21,819 bases of DNA. Origin: Nitrospira sp. (GTDB lineage Bacteria; Nitrospirota; Nitrospiria; Nitrospirales; Nitrospiraceae). A program made the translations under genes and the position numbers. Numbering within the stretch: position 1 is the first letter of the stretch; every line of letters begins with the position of its first letter. Location of the stretch: contig JANYBU010000109.1 in NCBI GenBank assembly GCA_025360665.1, positions 1 through 21,819 of the forward strand, read 5' to 3'. Below are positions 16,171 to 21,819 of the stretch, in pieces. Under the pieces are notes generated by a model. That model searched no databases, was not told the DNA's origin, and was given only the letters and a program-made list of their open reading frames with translations.

Positions 16171-16490
16171 TGTTTATCATGGGCAATGTCCTGAGCGCAT
16201 TGGCAACGGTTATCCATTATGTTTTAGAAATCTATATATATGTTGTCGTTGCTCGCGCGCTCATCTCGTGGGTCAATCCTGACCCATGGAACCCTATTGT
16301 GCAGTTTCTGGAAAAGGTTACTGAGCCAGCATTGGCTCCAATTCGCCGAATAGTCGGTACGCGTTTAGGATTTGATCTCTCTACTTTTGTTCTCATACTG
16401 ATTCTGGTATTTCTTCAGAGGGCCATCGTACCTTCGCTACTTCAGATCGCAGTAGCCATGGACGGACATAGTATTGGGGAGGTGCCATGA
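16170..16490 (+). CDS. yggT: YggT family membrane protein
   Basis: A small inner-membrane protein of 106 aa with two hydrophobic segments (about residues 8-32 and 69-94), the second followed by LQRAIVPSLL. Hallmarks of the family are VARALISWVNPDP, the PIVQFLEKVTEP block and LAPIRRIVG between the helices. The role of YggT proteins is poorly known; in several bacteria they sit between proC/yggS and divIVA and have been linked to septation or osmotic stress. The local DNA is more A+T-rich than its neighbours. It overlaps proC by 1 bp and divIVA by 4 bp (ATGA), so co-translation is likely. Confidence 0.9.
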   Translation: MFIMGNVLSALATVIHYVLEIYIYVVVARALISWVNPDPWNPIVQFLEKVTEPALAPIRRIVGTRLGFDLSTFVLILILVFLQRAIVPSLLQIAVAMDGHSIGEVP

Positions 16491-16999
16491 AAATTACACC
16501 GCTCGATATCCAGCAAATGGTGTTCAAGGTCTGTTTTCGCGGGTACGACAAGGAAGAGGTCAATCGCTTCCTTGAAGAACTGGCACAGACAGTCGAATCG
16601 TTGGATCGAGACCATGCGGTTCAGCGAGAAAAGATCATATTTCTGGAACAGCAGCTCGCTGAACTGAAGCGAACGGAAGCGACATTGTCGAGCACCCTCC
16701 TGTCGGCGCAGTCGCTGGCAGAGGATGTGAAACGGAATGCCCAACGGGAGGCGGATCTCGTCATCAAGGAGGCTGAGTTGAAGGCCGGCGAATTGATCCG
16801 TCAGGCCAAGGTCGAGCTGACCGATACGCAGCGCGACCTCTCGTCGCTTCAGAAACAGCGACTGCTCATGGTTGAACGGTTGCGCGCGTCGTTGCGGATG
16901 TTCGAGCGGATGTTGGAGGTGGAAGAACAGGAAGCGTTCCATGACGCCGCAACTGCATCGGAGGAGAAGCTCGAAGGAGAGTCGAGCTCGGTGCTGTGA
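16487..16999 (+). CDS. divIVA: DivIVA/GpsB-like coiled-coil protein
   Basis: A 170-aa protein whose N-terminus (ITPLDIQQMVFKVCFRGYDKEEVNRFLEEL, residues 3-32) is the lipid-binding DivIVA domain. In other bacteria this domain senses curved membrane and recruits division or polar proteins. The remainder (about 30-155) is highly charged, Glu/Gln/Leu/Arg-rich and predicted coiled coil, ending in an acidic tail. GGGGAGGT lies 3-4 nt upstream of the ATG, which overlaps the yggT stop. DivIVA is best known from Gram-positives; here it lies in a Gram-negative-type dcw flank with yggT, a combination also seen in deltaproteobacteria and Nitrospirota. Its precise role here is inferred only. Confidence 0.9.
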   Translation: MKITPLDIQQMVFKVCFRGYDKEEVNRFLEELAQTVESLDRDHAVQREKIIFLEQQLAELKRTEATLSSTLLSAQSLAEDVKRNAQREADLVIKEAELKAGELIRQAKVELTDTQRDLSSLQKQRLLMVERLRASLRMFERMLEVEEQEAFHDAATASEEKLEGESSSVL

Positions 17000-17102
17000 C
17001 GTGTTCGACCTGATCGGCTCTCGTTCGCTGATGCGTATCTCAGGCTGCTTCGCGCCACCCACCAGCAGCAGATTCCCCCACCAGTGACAGGCTGTCTTCC
17101 CT

Positions 17103-18224
17103 ATGGCTACCCACCAGGTCATTGAAGCGGCATTGCAATCGGCTGTTGACGACGGTGTTTTCCCCGGTGCCCAGTTGGCGGTGCGCCTGCGCGGTGCACT
17201 ACAATGTGTGGCTGTGGCTGGACGACTGTCGTCAGAGACCCCAGGCCTTCCCGTACAGCCCTCCACCATCTATGATCTCGCCTCCCTCACGAAACCGCTG
17301 GCAACGGTCACATCCGTATTGCTCCAAATTCAGCACACTAAGGTTGCTCTCGAGGATTCGGTGCAAGAGGTATTAGCCGAACTTGAAGGGACGCCGATCG
17401 GGCAGGCAACGGTGCGGGATCTCTTGACCCATCGCTCAGGCTTGCCTGGGTGGCGGCCGATATACGAACAGCTCGAAGCACGAGACATTGTCCCGAGATG
17501 TTCCGGCGGGAATCAGTCCCTCGGACAGGCGGCACTGAACATGATTCGTGACGAACCGTTGATCTACACACGGGGGGAACGAAGCGTCTACAGCGACCTT
17601 GGATTCATGTTGCTAGGATTTCTGGTGGAGCGTCTTAGTGGAATGGCGCTGGATCTCTGGTGCGAAGTATCCATCATCCAGCCGTTACGGGCCGATCCAC
17701 TGATGTTTTGTCCTACGGCAGGGCGAACGCAATCACCCATTGATATATCAAGAATAGCCCCGACTGAACAGGACGAGTGGCGCAATCGACTCTTACGTGG
17801 TGAGGTGCACGACGAGAATGCCGCGGCGATGGGTGGCGTCGCGGGCCATGCAGGGTTATTCGGGACTGCCGAATCGGTGCTGGCTGTCTCTGGAGCCTGG
17901 CTCCGCGGCTATCATGGGGGAGAGTCGATTTTGGATGGGGAACTCGTCAGGCAGTTTACGACCCGCCAAGAATCTGCCGCTCGATCGAGTTGGGCGTTGG
18001 GATGGGACACTCCGTCGGCGCCGTCCTCATCGGGGTCCCATTTCTCCGAGCGGTCGTTCGGGCATCTCGGTTACACCGGGACGTCGCTGTGGATTGATCC
18101 GTTGTGCGAATTGGAGGTGGTGTTGTTATCCAATCGGGTACATCCGAGCCGGAGGAACGAGAAGATTAAGGTCTTCCGCCCGCGCATTCACGACCTGGTA
18201 TATCGGGAGTTTGTGTCCGCGTAA
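17103..18224 (+). CDS. Serine hydrolase, class C beta-lactamase/DD-peptidase fold, cytoplasmic
   Basis: A 373-aa protein with the beta-lactamase-family (Pfam Beta-lactamase type) catalytic layout. The nucleophile motif SLTK is at 61-64 within TIYDLASLTKPLATV. The second motif is YSD at 163-165 (YxN equivalent), and a HLG-YTGTSLWIDP block at 321-333 takes the place of the KTG motif. DLLTHRSGLPGW and AGHAGLFGTAESV are also typical. No signal peptide or membrane helix is visible, so a cytoplasmic hydrolase or amidase acting on muropeptides or small esters is as likely as a true carboxypeptidase; substrate unknown. The ATG is the first after an in-frame stop at 17085. No clear Shine-Dalgarno is present, and a 103-bp gap separates it from divIVA. 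Confidence 0.85.
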   Translation: MATHQVIEAALQSAVDDGVFPGAQLAVRLRGALQCVAVAGRLSSETPGLPVQPSTIYDLASLTKPLATVTSVLLQIQHTKVALEDSVQEVLAELEGTPIGQATVRDLLTHRSGLPGWRPIYEQLEARDIVPRCSGGNQSLGQAALNMIRDEPLIYTRGERSVYSDLGFMLLGFLVERLSGMALDLWCEVSIIQPLRADPLMFCPTAGRTQSPIDISRIAPTEQDEWRNRLLRGEVHDENAAAMGGVAGHAGLFGTAESVLAVSGAWLRGYHGGESILDGELVRQFTTRQESAARSSWALGWDTPSAPSSSGSHFSERSFGHLGYTGTSLWIDPLCELEVVLLSNRVHPSRRNEKIKVFRPRIHDLVYREFVSA

Positions 18225-18233
18225 AAGTCGGGG

Positions 18234-18551
18234 CTACGCTGGGTCCTGGTAATCGACCCAGGTTTCTTTTTCGGCGAGATACTTCGTGCCTTTGAAATTG
18301 GCGCGTGTCCTCATCCTGCTGAAGCCGAATCCCTGCATCGCTTCGATGAGTTCTTGTACCGCAGCGGCTATGGTCGGATGCGAGCGCCCCTCAACAGTCA
18401 GGGCTTCATACATAACCTTGGCGGCGTAGCCTGAGGGCGTTCGATTGACGAGGACTGTGCGATTGAAATAGCGATCGCTCGGGTCGACTCCTTCAACCTG
18501 GTGTTTTTCAACCAGTCCTTCTTTTTTGAAGAGCAGAGGGAGCGAACTCAT
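18234..18551 (-). CDS. Conserved-looking hypothetical protein, 105 aa
   Basis: I do not recognise the family. The 105-aa protein is soluble, with no signal peptide or membrane helix. It starts MSSLPLLFKKEGLVEKHQ and is rich in charged and aromatic residues (DRYFNRTVLVNRTP, ANFKGTKYLAEKETWVDYQD). A predicted helical centre (HPTIAAAVQELIEAMQGFGF) is flanked by strand-like segments, suggesting a small alpha/beta domain. The ATG at 18551 has GGAGG 5 nt upstream. A second in-frame ATG at 18563 (MEVV...) lacks such a site, and the frame running back to 18719 is upstream DNA. A TATAAT promoter upstream supports a real gene. It ends 10 bp from the convergent serine hydrolase. Confidence 0.75.
   Translation of the reverse strand: MSSLPLLFKKEGLVEKHQVEGVDPSDRYFNRTVLVNRTPSGYAAKVMYEALTVEGRSHPTIAAAVQELIEAMQGFGFSRMRTRANFKGTKYLAEKETWVDYQDPA
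18239..18271 (+). terminator. Probable rho-independent terminator after the serine hydrolase
   Basis: A perfect 7-bp stem (CTGGGTC 18239-18245 with GACCCAG 18255-18261, loop 9 nt) is followed by GTTTCTTTTT. It lies 15 bp after the hydrolase stop and overlaps the 3' coding end of the convergent minus-strand gene, so it would end the forward transcript before it runs antisense through that gene. Confidence 0.6.
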
Positions 18552-18593
18552 CACGACCTCCATGACACTCAAATGGAATGGCCCAGGGCCCCG

Positions 18594-18622
18594 ATTATAG
18601 GGAGAGGCCGTGCCGACTGCAA
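18594..18622 (-). promoter_or_regulatory. Sigma70-type promoter of the minus-strand hypothetical gene
   Basis: Read on the minus strand, TTGCAG (18617-18622) and a perfect TATAAT (18594-18599) are 17 nt apart. Transcription would start near 18587, giving a leader of about 35 nt that contains the GGAGG site. Confidence 0.6.
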
Positions 18623-18626
18623 GCCG

Positions 18627-18655
18627 TTGACAACCTCTTAACGCCCTCCTATTAT
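18627..18655 (+). promoter_or_regulatory. Near-consensus sigma70 promoter of pgsA
   Basis: A perfect TTGACA (18627-18632) and TATTAT (18650-18655) are separated by the ideal 17 nt, with the likely start near 18662, about 32 nt before the pgsA ATG. Its -35 lies only 4 bp from the -35 of the divergent minus-strand promoter. Confidence 0.75.
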
Positions 18656-18693
18656 TTCCCCCCGCTGTGGTAGGCCGATGTGTTCCGGAAGAT

Positions 18694-19230
18694 ATGAATA
18701 TCCCCAACAGCTTGACCATCCTCAGAATTCTCCTGATTCCCTGCTACATTGAGTTACTTGTCGAGGGAAAATATGGTTGGGCGCTCATCGTGCTGATCGT
18801 GGCCGGACTCACTGATGCGCTCGATGGGGTGATTGCCCGTGTGACAAATCAGCACACCCGGCTTGGGGCCGTATTGGACCCTCTGGCCGATAAGCTGCTC
18901 CTCACCTCCGGGTTCATCACGCTCTCGATGATTCATTTGATTCCGTCGTGGGTCACCATCCTCGTGGTCAGCCGAGACTTGATACTGTTGCTGGGAACGG
19001 CGGTGGCGCACTTCACAGATTCTCGCGTGGATATTACCCCCACCTTCTTGGGTAAGGGCACCACGTTTCTCCAGTTGTCCTATATCGTATTGGTGATATT
19101 CCTGACTTCCCGTCACATCGATCTCGCCGTCATGTTGCCTCTCTTATTCGGCATGGTCTCCTTCACGCTATTGTCCGGGCTGCATTATCTTTACCGAGGC
19201 TATCGGCACACGAGTGCGATTAACAGCTAA
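18694..19230 (+). CDS. pgsA: PgsA, CDP-diacylglycerol--glycerol-3-phosphate 3-phosphatidyltransferase
   Basis: An inner-membrane enzyme that makes phosphatidylglycerophosphate, the committed step to phosphatidylglycerol and cardiolipin. The 178-aa product contains the complete CDP-alcohol phosphotransferase signature D-x2-DG-x2-AR-x8-G-x3-D-x3-D (DALDGVIAR ... G ... DPLAD, about residues 41-69) and several membrane helices, with NIPNSLTILRILLIP at the N-terminus as in other PgsA proteins. GGAAG lies 4 nt before the ATG at 18694; an upstream in-frame GTG at 18667 falls close to the predicted transcription start and is not favoured. It has its own promoter and stands apart from the dcw operon. 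Related CDP-alcohol transferases (PssA, cardiolipin synthase) are less likely given length and N-terminus. Confidence 0.92.
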   Translation: MNIPNSLTILRILLIPCYIELLVEGKYGWALIVLIVAGLTDALDGVIARVTNQHTRLGAVLDPLADKLLLTSGFITLSMIHLIPSWVTILVVSRDLILLLGTAVAHFTDSRVDITPTFLGKGTTFLQLSYIVLVIFLTSRHIDLAVMLPLLFGMVSFTLLSGLHYLYRGYRHTSAINS

Positions 19231-19287
19231 GGTTCTGATTGTTCAAGCCTGCGTGCCTATCCGCCTGCGCAGAGATTATGCATTTGT

Positions 19288-19316
19288 TTGACAGGTCTGG
19301 GGGTGGCCAGTAGACT
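19288..19316 (+). promoter_or_regulatory. Probable sigma70 promoter of pilC
   Basis: A perfect TTGACA (19288-19293) is followed after 17 nt by TAGACT (19311-19316), 4 of 6 matches to TATAAT. The start would be near 19323, about 65 nt before the pilC ATG. The -10 lies in an inverted repeat, GTAGACT (19310-19316) with AGTCTAC (19338-19344), which might be an operator or a leader hairpin. Confidence 0.5.
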
Positions 19317-19387
19317 CGCCTGGTAGGTATTCCCTGTAGTCTACAACCGGCCAGGACGATGGCCACATGGAAGGGTGAGTGTTGCGC

Positions 19388-20605
19388 ATGGCTACCTTTG
19401 CGTATGTCGGGCGAACCAGATCAGGCGCCGTCAAGAAGGGCGAGCTGAGCGCTAAAACCCGAGATGAGGCGGTGGATCAACTCCGCAAGCAAAGCGTCGT
19501 CGTCACGAGCCTCGAAGAAAAGAAGGGTGGCGCGGGCGGATTTAAAATAAGTCTTGGGTCCGGTCTCACCGAAAAAGACCTGATCGTATTTACGCGACAA
19601 TTTGGCACGATGATCAATGCAGGTCTGCCCTTGGTGCAGTGTCTCGAAATCCTCTCGACCCAGTCCGAGAATAAAGTGCTGCGAGAGACAGTCGGGGCAG
19701 TGAAGACCCAGGTGGAGGCAGGTTCGACCTTTTCGGACGCCTTACGTCGCCACCCTAAAGTCTTCGACGATCTCTACGTCAACTTGGTGCATGCGGGTGA
19801 GGTGGGTGGCTTGCTCGATACGATCTTGACGCGTCTCGCCGTATACATCGAGAAAGCGGCGAAACTCAAAGGGCAGATCAAGTCTGCCATGATCTATCCT
19901 TCTGCGATCGGGGGAGTTGCCGTCATTGTTATCACTGTGCTCATGCTTTTTGTCATTCCGATCTTTGCAAAGATGTTTCTTGAACTGTCAGGTGGGAAAG
20001 TGGGGTTGCCCGGCCCTACGCAAGTGGTCATCGACGCCAGTAACTTCTTTATCGCTTACTGGTGGCTCATTGGGGGGGTTATTGTGGGGACTATCGTTGG
20101 TATTAAGAAATACTATGCGACCGTTCGAGGGCGGATGGTCATTGATAAGTTACTTCTCAAGTTACCAGTGGTTGGAGACTTAATCAGAAAAGCCTCGGTT
20201 GCCAAGTTTACCCGTACACTTGGGACTTTGCTCTCCAGCGGGGTCCCATTACTCGACGGGTTGACCATCTGTGCAAAAACCTCGGGCAATAAGGTTGTTG
20301 AAGAAACGTTAATCAATGCGCGCGTCAGTATCAGTGGCGGAAAGACCATCGCCGATCCCTTGGCAGCAAGCGGGGTCTTCCCGAAGATGGTGACGCATAT
20401 GATTGCCGTCGGTGAGTCAACCGGCGCGTTGGACGCTATGCTGGGAAAAATTGCAGACTTTTACGAAGAGGAAGTTGACCAGGCGGTTGCCTCGTTGACG
20501 GCACTGCTTGAGCCGGCGATGATGGTGTTCCTGGGGATTGTGATTGGGTTTATCGTGATTGCGATGTACCTCCCGATCTTCAAAATGGCATCTGCAATCG
20601 GATAG
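19388..20605 (+). CDS. pilC: PilC, type IV pilus inner-membrane platform protein (GspF family)
   Basis: The polytopic platform that couples the PilB/PilT motor ATPases to pilin assembly and retraction. The product is 405 aa, the family length. The N-terminus is FAYVGRTRSGAVKKGEL with a GspF-type soluble domain. Two T2SF domains follow at about 66-190 (FTRQFGTMINAGLPL, HAGEVGGLLD) and 270-392 (FTRTLGTLLSSGVPLLDGL, AVGESTGALD). Membrane helices lie at about 172-192, 222-240 and 376-398. The ATG at 19388 gives the usual MATFAYVGR start; upstream GTG 19379 and TTG 19382 in the same frame are better spaced from AAGGG and remain possible. A PilS-like kinase follows, so a type IV pilus rather than type II secretion role is favoured. 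Confidence 0.93.
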   Translation: MATFAYVGRTRSGAVKKGELSAKTRDEAVDQLRKQSVVVTSLEEKKGGAGGFKISLGSGLTEKDLIVFTRQFGTMINAGLPLVQCLEILSTQSENKVLRETVGAVKTQVEAGSTFSDALRRHPKVFDDLYVNLVHAGEVGGLLDTILTRLAVYIEKAAKLKGQIKSAMIYPSAIGGVAVIVITVLMLFVIPIFAKMFLELSGGKVGLPGPTQVVIDASNFFIAYWWLIGGVIVGTIVGIKKYYATVRGRMVIDKLLLKLPVVGDLIRKASVAKFTRTLGTLLSSGVPLLDGLTICAKTSGNKVVEETLINARVSISGGKTIADPLAASGVFPKMVTHMIAVGESTGALDAMLGKIADFYEEEVDQAVASLTALLEPAMMVFLGIVIGFIVIAMYLPIFKMASAIG

Positions 20606-20940
20606 AGGTTGTCGTTCAGTCCGTTCCTCTCACGGAGTTGAGGCCTAGTTCACAGCATGAAGGCCCTAAGCCTTTCTGGCAAAACCACTCGGCGCCTCAT
20701 CACATGTGCGATGATACGGTTCCTGGCCCCTTATCCTAGGAGCCTGTCCGAGTATTCAAAAATATGCCAATTTCAGGGGTAGCTGAACCCCTCACCGAAG
20801 TGCGATCGTTGATCCTACGCCAAATGTGCACGTAGAGATTTTGCGAAGCCGATTACTCGGACAGGCTCCTAGGAGAATGAACGAGGCACATCTTTCTTCA
20901 TGCCCAGCCGATCTCCTTCTCGTCCAGTGGACTTCCACTC
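20606..20940. other. Intergenic region between pilC and the sensor kinase
   Basis: 335 bp without a convincing gene. The first 129 bp contain a weak 5-bp hairpin (AAGGC 20660-20664 with GCCTT 20670-20674, no proper T-tract) and a TCATC/GATGA pair near 20697-20715, neither a clear terminator. The next 139 bp are the inverted-repeat element listed separately. The last 67 bp form the kinase leader, ending in a short AGTGG-ACTT-CCACT hairpin (20926-20939) directly before the ATG. I see no strong sigma70 or sigma54 promoter. Confidence 0.6.
20735..20873. mobile_element. 139-bp MITE-like element with perfect 20-bp terminal inverted repeats
   Basis: The ends CCTAGGAGCCTGTCCGAGTA (20735-20754) and its exact reverse complement (20854-20873) enclose 99 bp with no open frame. 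Each end carries CCTAGG, itself palindromic, so part of it (for example CTAG) could be a target duplication rather than element sequence. Inside are two perfect hairpins: AGGGGT/ACCCCT (20775-20792) and CTACG/CGTAG (20815-20835). Size, perfect inverted ends and lack of coding capacity match a non-autonomous transposon derivative. The parent transposase family cannot be named from this window. Confidence 0.75.
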
Positions 20941-21819
20941 ATGAATGATATGCGCACAAGATTGCATTGGATCATGGGGCTTCGCATAGCCCTCGTGACC
21001 CTGATGCTCGGCCTGTCTCTCGCCTTCCAAGTCGCGAAGGGCGGGCTGGTCGAAACATTCTACACCCTGATTATTATCAGCTACGCACTGACGATCCCTT
21101 CCGCAATTCTGCTCCGTACGCTTACAGTTCCACTCGCTCTCACGATATTTTTTTGGGCTCAGGTCGGGATCGACGTCCTCCTTGAAACGGTGTTGGTGGC
21201 TAGGACAGGAGGGATCGAGAGTCCCTTCGCCGTGCTGTATGTCATGACGGTGGCGGTCGCCAGTCTGGTTCCCCGTCGACGAGTGGGGCTTCTTACCGCC
21301 TGTTTCTGCATTATTGTGTTTGGTTTCTTAACGAACATTCAGTTGTATGGGCTGATTCAGGGGTGGGGATGGTTACCGCCGAGTCGGCTGACTGTGCCTG
21401 AAACATTTCAAACATTCGGCGTTTATGCCCTCGCCCTTCTTGTCGTCGGGATCCTGGGCGGAACCTTAGCCGAACAGCTTCAGCAGGCGGATCAATCATT
21501 GCGAGAGAAGGAGCAGGGACTGACCCGTCTCCAAGCCTTCCACGAGAATATCGTCCATAGCATCAGCAGCGGCGTATTTACGGCCGATGCCATGGGGTGC
21601 ATCACCTCGTTCAACCCAGCGGCACAGGAAGCGACCGGGTATACGATCTCGCACGTGGCCGGGCGTCCCTGGCGCGAGGTCTTCAACTGGCATCCTAACC
21701 AACAATCAGACGAGCAACTCAATGGCGCCGTGTCTACGACGACGCGATTCGAAGTGGAATGTAAGCGTGCTGACGGTAATCGCCTGATCCTCGGTATGAC
21801 CCTTTCCCCATTGCATGAA
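20941..21819 (+). CDS. pilS: PilS-like membrane sensor histidine kinase (5' part)
   Basis: An open frame of 293 codons runs from ATG 20941 to the window end. The N-terminus has six predicted membrane helices (about residues 12-31, 41-59, 64-82, 96-112, 114-137, 158-177), the layout of the PilS sensor domain. A helical linker (EQLQQADQSLREKEQGLTRLQ) and a PAS domain from about 200 (NIVHSISSGVFTADAMGCI, FNPAAQEATGY, WREVF) follow. The kinase core (HisKA, HATPase) would lie beyond the window, so kinase identity is inferred. PilS activates the regulator PilR, which drives sigma54-dependent pilin transcription; position after pilC supports this. No good Shine-Dalgarno precedes the ATG, and the ATG at 20950 is an alternative start. 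Confidence 0.8.
   Translation, partial: MNDMRTRLHWIMGLRIALVTLMLGLSLAFQVAKGGLVETFYTLIIISYALTIPSAILLRTLTVPLALTIFFWAQVGIDVLLETVLVARTGGIESPFAVLYVMTVAVASLVPRRRVGLLTACFCIIVFGFLTNIQLYGLIQGWGWLPPSRLTVPETFQTFGVYALALLVVGILGGTLAEQLQQADQSLREKEQGLTRLQAFHENIVHSISSGVFTADAMGCITSFNPAAQEATGYTISHVAGRPWREVFNWHPNQQSDEQLNGAVSTTTRFEVECKRADGNRLILGMTLSPLHE

Noticed and set aside
16442..17269. 275-codon open frame on the minus strand over divIVA
   Set aside because: It is antisense to DivIVA and the start of the hydrolase, with no family features and no promoter or ribosome site noted.
20660..20677. Terminator after pilC
   Set aside because: The stem is only 5 bp and is followed by TCT rather than a T-tract, so it is not convincing.
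20877..20948. 23-residue leader peptide before the sensor kinase
   Set aside because: The AGGAG is only one base from the ATG, the sequence is featureless, and it begins at the edge of the mobile-type element.
1..21819. CRISPR arrays, tRNA or rRNA genes, prophage or defence genes
   Set aside because: I saw no regularly spaced repeats, cloverleaf or rRNA-like stretches, and no integrase, transposase or toxin-antitoxin pair on either strand.

Overview
This window is a Gram-negative-type division and cell-wall (dcw) cluster with its downstream flank, followed by the start of a type IV pilus region. The DNA is G+C-rich. The protein sequences, the gene order (murB between murC and ddl; the pgeF-yggS-proC-yggT-divIVA block after ftsZ) and the 'GGATGCTGAAAAAG...' palindromic repeat make me think of Nitrospira or a close relative (phylum Nitrospirota). 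That assignment rests on recall and resemblance, not on a database search.

Layout. Positions 1-13757 are one dense forward-strand run: murE (3' end only), murF, mraY, murD, ftsW, murG, murC, murB, ddl, ftsQ, ftsA, ftsZ. Junctions are short or overlap (ATGA overlaps at murE/murF, ftsW/murG and ddl/ftsQ), as expected for a co-transcribed, translationally coupled operon. Together they turn UDP-MurNAc-dipeptide into UDP-MurNAc-pentapeptide (MurE, MurF, with Ddl supplying D-Ala-D-Ala), make lipid I and lipid II (MraY, MurG), polymerise it at the septum (FtsW) and build the Z-ring (FtsZ, FtsA, FtsQ). pgeF, a peptidoglycan-precursor editing enzyme, follows at 13802.

The gap between pgeF and proC (14537-15351) holds the wreck of a yggS/PLPBP gene. 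Pieces of YggS are recognisable in different frames. The segment that should carry the PLP-binding lysine is deleted, and a repeat of about 190 bp containing a 120-bp palindrome sits in the middle. proC, yggT and divIVA follow intact and overlapping, then a cytoplasmic serine hydrolase of the class C beta-lactamase fold.

At 18234-18551 a small conserved-looking gene of unknown function lies on the minus strand. It is divergent from pgsA (phosphatidylglycerophosphate synthase), and two well-formed sigma70-type promoters are packed back to back between them. The window ends with pilC (type IV pilus platform protein), a 139-bp MITE-like element with perfect 20-bp terminal inverted repeats, and the 5' part of a PilS-like membrane sensor kinase that runs off the window end.

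I see no rRNA, tRNA, CRISPR array or defence system, and no clear new multi-gene system. The items most worth a second look are the broken yggS and its inserted repeat, the two small mobile-type elements, a second FtsA-binding-like peptide in the FtsZ tail, and the divergent promoter pair.
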